Source: Atlanticothrix silvestris CENA357 (GTDB taxonomy: Bacteria > Cyanobacteriota > Cyanobacteriia > Cyanobacteriales > Nostocaceae). From it: a stretch of 64,000 nucleotides of DNA. Both the position numbers and the translations under genes were made by a program. Below are positions 36,880 through 45,781 of the stretch, piece after piece; the stretch's first letter is position 1, and every line of letters begins with the position of its first letter. The stretch is from positions 16,808-80,807 of the forward strand of contig NZ_JAECZB010000012.1 in the NCBI RefSeq assembly GCF_016056295.1, read 5' to 3'. The notes beneath the pieces were generated by a model. That model was not told where the DNA came from, did no database searches, and was given only the letters and a program-made list of their open reading frames with translations.

Positions 36880-37590
36880 ATGATTATGTTCAACTACAAT
36901 CCATTAGATTGTCTACCTTCATCAGCAGAATTGCCAGATTCAGACGATACCCCTGTGGATAACGAACTGCAAATATTAATTCCCAATTTGTTATTAGCAA
37001 TCTTAGCCTCAATTTGGCAAAACCGGGATGATTGGTTTTTCGGCATTAATATGGGAATTTATTATACACCTAGTAAACCTGCAATAGTTCCTGATGGTTT
37101 CTTGAGTTTGGGCGTAGAACGTTTTGTTGGAGAAAATGGACGTTCTAGTTATGTTTTGTGGGAAGAAGAAGGCATTTCACCAATTTTAACTTTAGAAGTT
37201 GTTTCTCAAACTTACAACGGCGAATACGAACAAAAAAAAGTAGATTATGCCCAATTAGGCATTTTGTATTATGTGATTTATGCTCCAGCGCGTCTACGTC
37301 GTAAGCGTCAGCGTTTAGAAGTTTATCGCTTAGTTGAAGGTAAATACGTTTTACAACCAGGGGATAAAATCTGGATACCAGAAGTTGGGTTAGGTATTGG
37401 ACGAGAACAAGGTACTTATCAAGGACGAATACGAGAATGGCTGTTTTGGTATGACGAAAATGGTAACAGATACCAAACCCCAGAAGAAGTAAACGTAGCA
37501 CAGCAACAACAACTCGAACAAACTCAGCAACAACTTCAGGAGCTTTTGGCCAGATTACAGCAACAAGGAATTGATCCCAACACACTGTGA
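36880..37590 (+). CDS. Uma2 family (DUF820) restriction endonuclease-like protein
   Basis: 236 residues. The PD-(D/E)XK-like core is visible: AIVPDGFLSLGVER (Asp), then LTLEVVSQTYNGEYEQKKVDYAQLG with Glu and Lys. The C-terminus is a Gln-rich tail (QQQLEQTQQQLQELLARLQQ) that is probably a coiled coil. Such proteins are numerous in Nostoc, and their function is mostly unknown. Met1 and Met3 are both possible starts. It converges on the methyltransferase with only 23 bases between. Confidence 0.88.
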   Translation: MIMFNYNPLDCLPSSAELPDSDDTPVDNELQILIPNLLLAILASIWQNRDDWFFGINMGIYYTPSKPAIVPDGFLSLGVERFVGENGRSSYVLWEEEGISPILTLEVVSQTYNGEYEQKKVDYAQLGILYYVIYAPARLRRKRQRLEVYRLVEGKYVLQPGDKIWIPEVGLGIGREQGTYQGRIREWLFWYDENGNRYQTPEEVNVAQQQQLEQTQQQLQELLARLQQQGIDPNTL

Positions 37591-37613
37591 CATCTTCCCA
37601 AGATTACTCTTTG

Positions 37614-38645
37614 TCAAGGTTTGTAGCCAGTGACAATACTCCAGTATCCAAAGGTTGGCTTAACTTCAACATCTATGAAACCTACATCCATCAACATTGT
37701 TGATAATTCATCAGCTGAATATTGCTGGCCTTCTGTCCATAAAAGCATGGCAATATCATAGGCAGCAACAGCAGAATTAATTTTTTGGTCATGATAAAGC
37801 ATCTCATGAATAATGATGCGACCTCCTGTTTCCAAGCTATCAAAGCTTTTTTGAGTGAGAAAATGACCTTTTTCTAGTGGCCAATCATGGTAAATATCAG
37901 AATAAAAGTGAATATCGGCTGTGGGAAAAGGCTGATTCCACATATCAGTAACTTGGGTTTTGATGCGGTTTTGTAAGCCGTAGCGTTCTACAAACTCTTG
38001 CGCTACTTCACATATAGGAGCAAGATCAATAATTAAAGCTTGTAAGTTTGCCCATTTTAATGTGGCGTGAATAGCGTGAACACCTGAACCTCCGCCAATA
38101 TCTAACAAGAGTTTGTGTGCAGATAAATCAATAACTTCTGGCCAAACTTGGGCTGCTCCTAGATTTCGGCTATGTATTGCATTGGTGAAAGTACGCGCTA
38201 AATCGGCTTGTTTTTCATGGGTCTGAAAAAGTTTTTCACCAGAGTAAATTTGTGAGGAATTGGAAAGTACAGCTTGCTTGATGTTCTCAAAAGAATACAT
38301 AGAGGCAGTAGCAACTGTCACGTCTAAGAAATCGCCTAAATAAGTTGAACTGCTTTCGAGAAGATAATCTTCTGCAAAAGAGGTAAGTGAATAAAAGTCA
38401 TCTTTGACTTGTAAAAGCCCCAAAGATGCATTCATTGACAAGAGAGCTTTCGCTGGACGCTCATGAATCTTTAGCACTTCACAAACTTCTGTAAGAGTCC
38501 GTGGTTTTTCGGCTAAAAATGGAAAAAGTTTGAGGTCATAAGCAACAAGAAATGTGCCAAATCCTATATTTCCAGAAATAAGATCCCAAAGTAGTCGCTC
38601 ATCTGTCTTTAGTTTGGGAAGGGCTACAGAAGTATGTTGGTTCAT
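37614..38645 (-). CDS. SAM-dependent O-methyltransferase (COMT-like)
   Basis: 343 residues. An N-terminal winged-helix dimerisation region (KLFPFLAEKPRTLTEVCEVL) precedes the Rossmann domain with motif I LLDIGGGSGVHAIHATL, then IIDLAPICEVA and SDIYHDWPLEKGHF. HDW holds the likely catalytic His of the plant COMT/acetylserotonin methyltransferase group. Such enzymes methylate phenolic hydroxyls. It is last in a minus-strand series with a ThDP enzyme, a KASIII-like enzyme and a GDSL hydrolase, so I infer O-methylation of an aromatic ring of the product, comparable to the methoxyphenyl group of cyanobacterin. Confidence 0.88.
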   Translation of the reverse strand: MNQHTSVALPKLKTDERLLWDLISGNIGFGTFLVAYDLKLFPFLAEKPRTLTEVCEVLKIHERPAKALLSMNASLGLLQVKDDFYSLTSFAEDYLLESSSTYLGDFLDVTVATASMYSFENIKQAVLSNSSQIYSGEKLFQTHEKQADLARTFTNAIHSRNLGAAQVWPEVIDLSAHKLLLDIGGGSGVHAIHATLKWANLQALIIDLAPICEVAQEFVERYGLQNRIKTQVTDMWNQPFPTADIHFYSDIYHDWPLEKGHFLTQKSFDSLETGGRIIIHEMLYHDQKINSAVAAYDIAMLLWTEGQQYSADELSTMLMDVGFIDVEVKPTFGYWSIVTGYKP

Positions 38646-38685
38646 TTCAATTTTCCTTATCGGGTTACAATTTTTTGACTGCGAT

Positions 38686-39672
38686 TCATCTACTGGGAAA
38701 GCGAAAGCGTTTCCTTAGCGATATTGCACTTAAAGCAAACGTCAATACTCCCAACACAACAGAAGGTTCAGGAACAGATGCTCTTAAAAGTGCTGCAAAT
38801 GCTAATTCTCCGATTAGCTGATGCGTGGTGGTTGTTGGATGAATTTCGTCCCAAAACAAAAATTCGTCTGGGATACATACAACTGGTTGTGGGGAAATGT
38901 CGATAGGTACTATTGGTGAATCTCCAATGCAAGAGTCGGTAACATTTGTAAAACCAAATTTCTTGGGATTGGCGATCGCCTGATTAAATAAGTAATTAAC
39001 ATCTACAGGGATAATGTTAATATCAGGGCTAAGTTGCTGGCTCAAAGAGTTGAGAGACGCAGCCAAACTAGAATTATGGGCGCTGGTTAAAGTACTAAAT
39101 TCGTTGGAACTAGGAGTATCGCCCCCAGTAACCGGAAACTTTCCCAAATCCGGCAAGTTAACCACCATAATATCTTCAGCACCAATAGCAGTCAGCGAGG
39201 TTATTGCTGCTGATAAATTTGCAACCGAGTTGGTGGGATTGGGAATGTTACCCAAAAAATAATCAAGATAATCATTAGTACCAGCCCACACTACATAAAG
39301 AGCATTTGGGTTAGCAGAGTTATTAGCTGTCGTAAAACTACTTATCTGTTGCTGTAATCCTGGCAAAATCGAAAGTCCGATGTTATCGACTCCAGTCGTA
39401 GTACCACCAAAAGCAAAGTTGGTATTGGGATTGAAAGTTAAATTCAACTCTGAGGCTAGATATTCTACCCAAACTGGGCCATTAGAAAAACGTCCATTGA
39501 AGTATGGTTTGGGAGGAATAGCCCCAGATGTGAAATGGAAGACGTTACCTGTATCAGAGAAGCTATCACCAAAAACATAAATCTCGTCATAATTCTGTGC
39601 CGATACTTTTAGCGGCAACACCAAAGATAACAGGAAAAATCCTACCGACAGAATTTGTTTTTGCATACTCAA
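38686..39672 (-). CDS. SGNH/GDSL hydrolase with PEP-CTERM sorting signal
   Basis: 328 residues. Signal peptide ILSVGFFLLSLVLPLKVSAQ. GDSL block FGDSFSDTGN holds the catalytic Ser, block III VVWAGTNDYLD and block V WDEIHPTTTTH the Asp/His. The C-terminus is VPEPS, a hydrophobic segment and a basic end (LRKRFRFPSR), the PEP-CTERM tripartite signal. The enzyme is thus an exported esterase or lipase. It lies 40 bases upstream of the methyltransferase and 262 bases after the KASIII-like gene. A role in hydrolysing or acylating the exported product is inference. Confidence 0.9.
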   Translation of the reverse strand: MSMQKQILSVGFFLLSLVLPLKVSAQNYDEIYVFGDSFSDTGNVFHFTSGAIPPKPYFNGRFSNGPVWVEYLASELNLTFNPNTNFAFGGTTTGVDNIGLSILPGLQQQISSFTTANNSANPNALYVVWAGTNDYLDYFLGNIPNPTNSVANLSAAITSLTAIGAEDIMVVNLPDLGKFPVTGGDTPSSNEFSTLTSAHNSSLAASLNSLSQQLSPDINIIPVDVNYLFNQAIANPKKFGFTNVTDSCIGDSPIVPIDISPQPVVCIPDEFLFWDEIHPTTTTHQLIGELAFAALLRASVPEPSVVLGVLTFALSAISLRKRFRFPSR

Positions 39673-39689
39673 AGGTATATAAATCTTCT

Positions 39690-39880
39690 CTCTGTGTCAC
39701 GCCAGTTGCTACAATGCGGCAGCACTTCCTTCTCCTGTCGGAGACGCTACGCGAACAAGTCGGCAAAGCCGACGACACTTGCTACAACGGGGGGAACCCC
39801 CGCAACGCAGTGTCTCCCCAACGGAGTGCCTTGGGAACCCGCGCAACGCACTGGCTCCCCAGCGTCTCTGTGGTTAAATC
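39690..39880. repeat. compound dispersed-repeat patch
   Basis: The gap 39673-39934 contains two copies of the CTACAACGGGGGGAACCC / GCAACGCAGTG unit, a TGTCGGAGACGCTACGCG segment and GTCGGCAAAGCCGAC palindromes. The same units occur at 27435-27483 and 48640-48680. Open frames across it are repeat-derived. Confidence 0.75.
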
Positions 39881-39934
39881 AATTACTTTTAAACCGCAGA
39901 GACGCTGAGGACGCTGAGAAAAATCTTGATAGAT

Positions 39935-41080
39935 TTAGCAAAGAGCGAAACTCTGGTCTGAAGAACTCGTCAATAACGAGTCAAGTTCATGCAGATGCGG
40001 AACAGCACCGAGCGCTACATCGCCCCAGCGCATCACACTGGCAGAGGCGACACCTGCTGCACCCAAGCCATAGATTAGAACTAAGTCATTTTCGTGAATT
40101 TTATTCAACTGGGCAGCGTAGTACAGATTAGCCACAGTAATTACTGGCCCGATGTTTGCATAATGAGAATAAAGGTTGATTGTGCGCTCTATGTCAATAC
40201 CCAATACTTGCGCGCAGAATTGTGCCCCCCAAGCAGTAGATGTATTGAAAATAAAAAAGTCAACTTGGTCAATAGTGACACCAGCAGCAGCAATTGCACC
40301 TTCACAACACGTCCGTAGCTGATCCACAGCTGTTTCGCGGATTGCCCTATTGGCGCTTTTGTCCATCCGCATCCGCACCTGTGGATTGCCTTGCTCATCC
40401 TCAGTGAATTTAGCAAAGAAAATGTCACATAAAGCAGCAGTATGAATGGTCTTAGTACCGAGGATACCTTGGTTAGGTGCGAGGGAACCAACTACAAATG
40501 CTCCAACACCATCACTCATAAACCATGAAAGGGTATCGTCTTCAGCAAAAAAGCGAGAGTATGAACATGAGATTACTACTAACACGTTACGATACTCTTG
40601 CGATCGTACTAAAGCACAGGCAGTTTGTAGGGCTACTGGGGTAACTCCGCAGGCAGCATCAATATTCCAAGCAGCACCTTGTAAGTTTAATTGACGAGAC
40701 AAAAAGGCAGCATCACCAAATCCAATGCGTTCCGGCCAAATTGAAGCCACGAGCATTAAGTCAACTTCTTGGGGAGTCAGGTTCGCCGCATTAAGAGCTT
40801 CACGAGCCGCACGTTCTTGTAACATCAGCGAGGATTCATCTGGAGCAAGTACCCATCGATTAACAGTGCCACGAAAAGGGTCTTGCAGATAAGGCAACAT
40901 ATTGAAGTCAAATTCATTGTTGGGGTTAGAGTTAGTGACTGAAAATAACCTTGCCAAACTTTTTTGTTCAGACTGAGCAATTAATTCCGGGTATTTTTCT
41001 CTGTAATAATCGTTTGAACGTTTGATACTTGGCAAACTCAGTGCTAGCGATCGCATACCTACTGGATGATGCATAATCAA
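39935..41080 (-). CDS. divergent KASIII-like C-C bond-forming enzyme (furanolide synthase-like, module 2)
   Basis: 381 residues, collinear with the protein at 7589, roughly 60 % identical by eye. Cys144 is present (IDAACGVTPVAL), the FabH catalytic His is again missing (FFIFNTSTAWG in place of HQAN), and Asn lies in NLYSHYANIGPV with the same adjacent His. Differences from copy 1 include SDGVGAF for GDGAGAF and GLGAAGVA for TIGSVSNA near the active site, which suggests a different substrate. An AAGGAG site precedes the ATG, and the gene starts eight bases after the ThDP enzyme, so the pair is translated together. Confidence 0.82.
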   Translation of the reverse strand: MIMHHPVGMRSLALSLPSIKRSNDYYREKYPELIAQSEQKSLARLFSVTNSNPNNEFDFNMLPYLQDPFRGTVNRWVLAPDESSLMLQERAAREALNAANLTPQEVDLMLVASIWPERIGFGDAAFLSRQLNLQGAAWNIDAACGVTPVALQTACALVRSQEYRNVLVVISCSYSRFFAEDDTLSWFMSDGVGAFVVGSLAPNQGILGTKTIHTAALCDIFFAKFTEDEQGNPQVRMRMDKSANRAIRETAVDQLRTCCEGAIAAAGVTIDQVDFFIFNTSTAWGAQFCAQVLGIDIERTINLYSHYANIGPVITVANLYYAAQLNKIHENDLVLIYGLGAAGVASASVMRWGDVALGAVPHLHELDSLLTSSSDQSFALC

Positions 41081-41088
41081 AATCTCCT

Positions 41089-42963
41089 TTAATTCTTAGC
41101 GCCTTGTGAAATCAAACTGAAAATCCGAGTTCCAATCGGTGCAATTCGAGTTGGGTCGATAAGGATATCAACAACGAAGGGACTAGTCGACAGCATGGCC
41201 ATTTCTAAAGCTGCTTGGATGTCAGACTCTTTTTCTACCCGAACACCGTCGGCTCCCATGCTGCGGGCAAGCATAACGAAATCTGCTTGGGGAATATATA
41301 CGTCCATATCTTTGTAACCCTGCATCTTTGAACCTTGGTCACACATGTTGTAGCGTCCATCGTTGAGTACAATCCAAACGGCAGGAGCGCGGTAGCTGAC
41401 AGCGGTGCTGACTTCGTTGTTCATCAACATTGCGCCATCCCCGACAATTGCCACAGCTTTGCCATGATGTGTTAACGCTGCACCCACAACACTAGTCACA
41501 AAATGACCCATAGCCCCGAACCCAGTGCTGACTCGAAAACGATTTGGTTTAGTAAATCGCAGGAGGTTAATTGCCCAAGCAAATGAGTTTCCTCCTTCAG
41601 CCATCACAATTGCATTGCTGCCTTCAACGATGACTCGTTGCATGAGATTCATCAATACTTCTGGCCGCACTGGACTATATTGACTAGGATTGATTGCACT
41701 ACGTTCAGGTCTAGGCAAAGACTGGATTTGTGATTGATTTTGCTGCTTTGGTAAGTGCTTAAGCAGAGCCTTGACAAATAGTTTTGCGTCAGACTGAATT
41801 GCTATTGTCTCGGCAGATGGATATGCGGTTCCTGGCACTTCTGGGTCAATATCCACATGTACGAAGCCTCGTGATGGAACCATTGCCGGACTCCAAAAAG
41901 AGGTAAATTCACCAAGGCGTGTTCCCAGTACCAGCGTCCGCAAAGGGCAGCACTCTGTCATATATTTCAAAACCGATTCATGCCCAGCAAAGCCCGTAAT
42001 CCCCACAAATTGAGGATGATCTTCGGGAAAAATACCTTTAGCGCGCGGTGAACACATCACAGCTGCCCCTGTTTTCTCTGCCAACTGACGAATTTCCGCA
42101 GCTGCAAACCGCGCCCCAAAACCCACCCAAATAGCAAACGATCCTTCTGTAAGTAATCGCGCACATTCTGAAATTGCTTCTTCGCTGACTGTTGCAGGAG
42201 TACAAGACAGATTTACTGATGCTAAAGATGTCTCGACTGAACTTGCTTGGATGTTGGTAGGTATGCTCAAGTGTGCTACAAAGCCATTCGGTTTAGCTAA
42301 ACCTTTCGCCAGCCGTCGATAGACTTCTGGAAGTTCTTCGCTACATTCGAGAGTCGTTGCATAATGAAATAGTGACTCAGAGGTAAAAATCCCAGCACTA
42401 GGCATGGTGTAATTACTAGTCTCTTGGAGTGCCCACCGTCCCCGCTTTGGTGCTGAGGTAGAAGCCGAGATAAAAATTACTTTGGCATCTTCCCAACGGG
42501 CAGTAAATAATCCCGTTAAGGCGTTTGTGATTCCTGGGCCTGTTGTTGCAAATACTACGACGGGACGACCACTGGCAAAGTACGCTTCCGTGGCTGCAAA
42601 AGCGGCTCCGGCTTCATGGCGAAAGTGGCGTAACTTGATGGAACTATGTTGTAGTGTATGCCATATCGGAGCGATCGCACCTCCGGAAACTCCAAATGCA
42701 TATTGCACTCCCAAATCTTCTAGCATTTTCACAATTGCAGAGGCAACTGAGATAGACTCTAACTCTTGACTATTGTCAGAAGATGTATCCAACAACGTAT
42801 TTGGTTGGATATCTGCAATAGATGATTTATTCAAAGGGGACGAAGATGGAAATGAAATAAAATTCGTTTTTGGCTCTAAATATTGAGGTATATAAGGATT
42901 GATAGGGGAATGAGTTGAACTCATATTGATGGTGGAGTGCCATATATTAGGTTGTAACGCCAT
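41089..42963 (-). CDS. ThDP-dependent enzyme, acetolactate synthase-like (furanolide module 2)
   Basis: 624 residues, about 65-70 % identical by eye to the protein at 5538, with an N-terminal extension of about 40 residues that is Ser/Pro/Asn-rich and probably disordered. The activating Glu is in FRHEAGAAFAATEA and the cofactor motif is GDGAMLMNNE...VLNDGRYN. Notable active-site differences from copy 1: VSGGAIAP for LFGGGITP, and GAMGHFVTSV for GSMGHAGTGV. Together with the downstream KASIII-like gene it repeats the 5538-8740 module on the opposite strand. The divergent upstream region is long (1.4 kb) and likely regulatory. Confidence 0.85.
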   Translation of the reverse strand: MALQPNIWHSTINMSSTHSPINPYIPQYLEPKTNFISFPSSSPLNKSSIADIQPNTLLDTSSDNSQELESISVASAIVKMLEDLGVQYAFGVSGGAIAPIWHTLQHSSIKLRHFRHEAGAAFAATEAYFASGRPVVVFATTGPGITNALTGLFTARWEDAKVIFISASTSAPKRGRWALQETSNYTMPSAGIFTSESLFHYATTLECSEELPEVYRRLAKGLAKPNGFVAHLSIPTNIQASSVETSLASVNLSCTPATVSEEAISECARLLTEGSFAIWVGFGARFAAAEIRQLAEKTGAAVMCSPRAKGIFPEDHPQFVGITGFAGHESVLKYMTECCPLRTLVLGTRLGEFTSFWSPAMVPSRGFVHVDIDPEVPGTAYPSAETIAIQSDAKLFVKALLKHLPKQQNQSQIQSLPRPERSAINPSQYSPVRPEVLMNLMQRVIVEGSNAIVMAEGGNSFAWAINLLRFTKPNRFRVSTGFGAMGHFVTSVVGAALTHHGKAVAIVGDGAMLMNNEVSTAVSYRAPAVWIVLNDGRYNMCDQGSKMQGYKDMDVYIPQADFVMLARSMGADGVRVEKESDIQAALEMAMLSTSPFVVDILIDPTRIAPIGTRIFSLISQGAKN

Positions 42964-44359
42964 AGCGATTGTTCCTTAATTTATGTAAGGTGGTTCAAAT
43001 TATTTATTGTTTAGGTAGCACAAAGTGCCCAAGTCCTTTTCCAGAGAAAATTAAAAAGTGCCTAAGCCCTTTTTCAGAGAAAATAAATCCCAACTTTTAG
43101 TCAGACTCTTGTACTTTAAGATTGCAACTCCAGAATTCCATTCACATTGGAGTCTTTCGTTTTTATCTATCAATGACAAATTTTTTTCACCACCAAGCTA
43201 TACTGTCAAAACTGCAAATTACAAATAGAGCAACTGGTAGAGGTGGCAACTTAGTTTTAGACTCAACTTAGTGTTACTTCGTTAAATGTTGTTATGGTCA
43301 TCCATGATTTTGGTTAGATTATACAAAAACAATTAGTAAAAATCTTCTCCGTTCATCATAGTCTAATACTCATGTTTTGCATCTATCTAAAGGAACTCTT
43401 TATAAACGAAGATTTGCTTCAAGGTTAAGAATTGGTTGCTTTATGATTAAGGGATAATAACAGCTTACGTTTTTTGTAAACGACATTGTTGTTTGGTATT
43501 CATCTAGCTAAAATCAGCAACATAAATATATGAAAGATAATGAAATATAACGCATCAACTAGATATCTCGTCGCCAGATAAATTTGTTTTAAAATCAGTT
43601 CTAGTTGATGCAATTCAGTCTCGCTACTTAATCAAATCTTGTCGATTCAAGATCACTAACTTAAGGATCAACTTAAGGTTATGCTGTAAAAACTTGAGAT
43701 ATTTGTGTTCTAGATTACAAAAAATTGTTATCACTTAAAACCAAGCAATAACAAAATAATTTACAACTTATCTAAAGATTTTCTATTGTTATTAGATATT
43801 ATCCCTTATAAAGTCTAGTGCTAGACGGCAGAAATAACTAATACTAATTCACAATTCGCAATTCGCAATGACGCTCCTTCGTCGCTCTAAGCGTAGCTAT
43901 GCCGCAGGCTTTACGCTGCGAAGATCGCAATTCGCAATTAAAGAACTTAGATACAGCAAAGCTTTCAGGCTTTACATCTGTATCAGATTTTGCGTGAAAT
44001 GGTATGACCAGATGAAAATGGTTCAAAAGTCTAAATTCTTAAGCTTTATCAACTTCTATGGATGAATAATTTGTAGTTAGGGCTACAGTTCTGAGCTTGA
44101 GCGCTAAGACGCTAACTACAAACCTAGTCAAGTTGCTTTGTTAGAGAATGTTTGAAAAGTCGAAAAGTACACCAAGAACCCCGCTTTCATTCCTTTCCTC
44201 GAAACGAAGAGAGGCTTTTAAACCCCCATTCATTTGTAGAGAAGGGGGCTTGGGGGTTAGGTTTTTAAGATTTTGTAGCCATAATACTTTTTAAACATCC
44301 TCTTAGAATAGAGACTAGAAAATTATTCTTTTACTTAAATAATAAATAGGAACGTACAG
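42964..44359. other. 1.4-kb intergenic region between divergent units
   Basis: No convincing gene. It separates the minus-strand ThDP unit from the LuxR-type regulator. It contains an imperfect tandem duplication of about 32 bp (43022-43084, AAGTGCCCAAGTCCTTTTCC type) close to the ThDP start. ATTCGCA heptads with an enclosed hairpin (GCGTAGC ... GCTTTACGC) lie at 43848-43940, and a hairpin AACCCCCA/TGGGGGTT at 44221-44258. Promoters of both units must lie here. Confidence 0.6.
43848..43940. repeat. ATTCGCA heptads flanking a hairpin
   Basis: Heptad repeats ATTCGCA occur at both edges (43848-43870 and 43924-43940) around GCTCTAAGCGTAGCTATG and GCAGGCTTTACGCT. The latter is a dispersed Nostoc hairpin. 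The same heptad marks the tnpB deletion junction at 13604. Confidence 0.7.
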
Positions 44360-45019
44360 ATGTACAAAATTATTCGAGTATTACTTGCTGAAAAAAATTC
44401 ACTCGTGGGAGTTGGGATTCGTGCTACTCTCAATTTGGAAGAAGATTTAATCTTAGTAGGTGAAACCAATGATGTCTCTAAGCTTGCAAAATTAAATCTA
44501 AAATTTCAGCCAGATTTGTTAATAATTGATCTGGATTTAACTAATTTTATATTAGCTAAATTAATTGCTGATCTACATGAATTGTGTTCATATTCGAGAG
44601 TGCTAACGCTGGCTAGCTCTGATAAATTTGACTTATCTATTTTAAAGATAAATGGTATAAAAGGCTGTGTTTTTAAGTCTGAAGAGCCACAAACGTTAGT
44701 TAGTGCTATTCGTGCAGTAGCTCAAGGCAATACATGGTACAGTCAAACAATTATCGAGAAGCTTATTCAACAACAAATAGGTAAGCAAGATGAAAATGTA
44801 GAAGCTACATTGACGGAGCGAGAACAACAAGTTATTGGATTGATAGCACAGGGTTGGGATAATGCTCGTATCTCTGTTGAGCTAAGTCTAGCTCAACAGA
44901 CAGTGCGTAATTATATGAGCCGTATATACACCAAATTAGCAGTAAATTCGCGATCTGAAGCGGTTATTTGGGCAATAAAACATAGCTTAGGGAAACAACA
45001 CGAAAAAGTGCAAATATAG
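44360..45019 (+). CDS. LuxR/NarL-type response regulator with altered receiver
   Basis: 219 residues. The receiver domain (about 1-125) keeps a phospho-acceptor-like Asp in LLIIDLDLTNF and the Lys in GCVFKSEEP, but the usual acidic pair near the N-terminus is Glu-Lys (LLAEKNS), so metal binding and phosphorylation may be weakened. The C-terminal LuxR helix-turn-helix is complete (LTEREQQVIGLIAQG, then ARISVELSLAQQTVRNYMSR). No cognate kinase is adjacent. It is divergent from the ThDP/KASIII-like unit and is a good candidate for its regulator. Confidence 0.88.
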   Translation: MYKIIRVLLAEKNSLVGVGIRATLNLEEDLILVGETNDVSKLAKLNLKFQPDLLIIDLDLTNFILAKLIADLHELCSYSRVLTLASSDKFDLSILKINGIKGCVFKSEEPQTLVSAIRAVAQGNTWYSQTIIEKLIQQQIGKQDENVEATLTEREQQVIGLIAQGWDNARISVELSLAQQTVRNYMSRIYTKLAVNSRSEAVIWAIKHSLGKQHEKVQI

Positions 45020-45068
45020 AGCTTCTTGATTGTGTGTAAAAAAGTTTGCTGTTATGTGCAATCTTAAG

Positions 45069-45698
45069 CTAATTTATTTGCGAAAAAGCAATATGAATGC
45101 CAAGAAAAATTAGAACGCCGCCTGTAAACCATTGTTGTAAACGAGAGAATTTTGGACGATTTTTTAGCCAATCTCCTGCAAAACCAGCCATGAAAGCTAC
45201 AATAATGTTCCACAGAGTACCTATGATATTAAAAATGATACCTAATATTAGAATTTGCCACCCTAATCCACCTTCTGATATGTTTACGAACTGAGGCAAA
45301 AAAGCCAGAAAAAACAGTGCTATTTTGGGGTTTAGTATGTTTGTAATGATGGCTTGACTAAAAATGCGTTTGAAGCTTGCTTGTTTTAACTTTCCTAATG
45401 AGCTAGTGCTTTTTTTGCTCAAAAGCATACTAATCCCTAAAAATATTAAGTACGCAGCGCCTACATACTTCACAATGCTGTAAGCAAGGGGTGAAGACAT
45501 TAGTAATGCTGAAAAACCGAGTGCAGCAGCACAAGTATGTACTAATAACCCAATGCTAAAACCAAAAGCTGAAACAATTCCTGCTTTGCGTCCTTGTCCA
45601 ATACTGCGTGCAATAACATACAACATATCGGGGCCAGGAATAGCACACAAAGTTAATGTAGCAACCAAAAAAACAGCAAAATTTCCTGTAATTAGCAT
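45069..45698 (-). CDS. LysE/RhtB family transporter
   Basis: 209 residues with about six membrane helices. The N-terminal signature LTLCAIPGPDMLYVIARSIGQGRKAG is typical of LysE/RhtB amino acid exporters. It is expressed in the same direction as the upstream aromatic amino acid hydroxylase, with a hairpin between. Export of an amino acid or amine is the family role; involvement in the cluster is unproven. Confidence 0.9.
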   Translation of the reverse strand: MLITGNFAVFLVATLTLCAIPGPDMLYVIARSIGQGRKAGIVSAFGFSIGLLVHTCAAALGFSALLMSSPLAYSIVKYVGAAYLIFLGISMLLSKKSTSSLGKLKQASFKRIFSQAIITNILNPKIALFFLAFLPQFVNISEGGLGWQILILGIIFNIIGTLWNIIVAFMAGFAGDWLKNRPKFSRLQQWFTGGVLIFLGIHIAFSQIN

Positions 45699-45732
45699 AG
45701 CTTTTTAGTGAATCACAACTACATCGTATTAT

Positions 45733-45754
45733 GAGACGCGATTTATCGCGTCTC
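45733..45754. terminator. perfect hairpin between hydroxylase and LysE genes
   Basis: GAGACGCGA / TCGCGTCTC, nine pairs with a four-base loop. The sequence is related to the palindrome at 8832-8886. It could attenuate transcription from the hydroxylase into lysE. Confidence 0.5.
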
Positions 45755-45781
45755 TACATGAGGCTTTTTGGCTTAACTGAA

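Noticed and set aside
39655..40131. Plus-strand open frame across the repeat patch
   Set aside because: Runs through dispersed repeats into the antisense of the KASIII-like gene.
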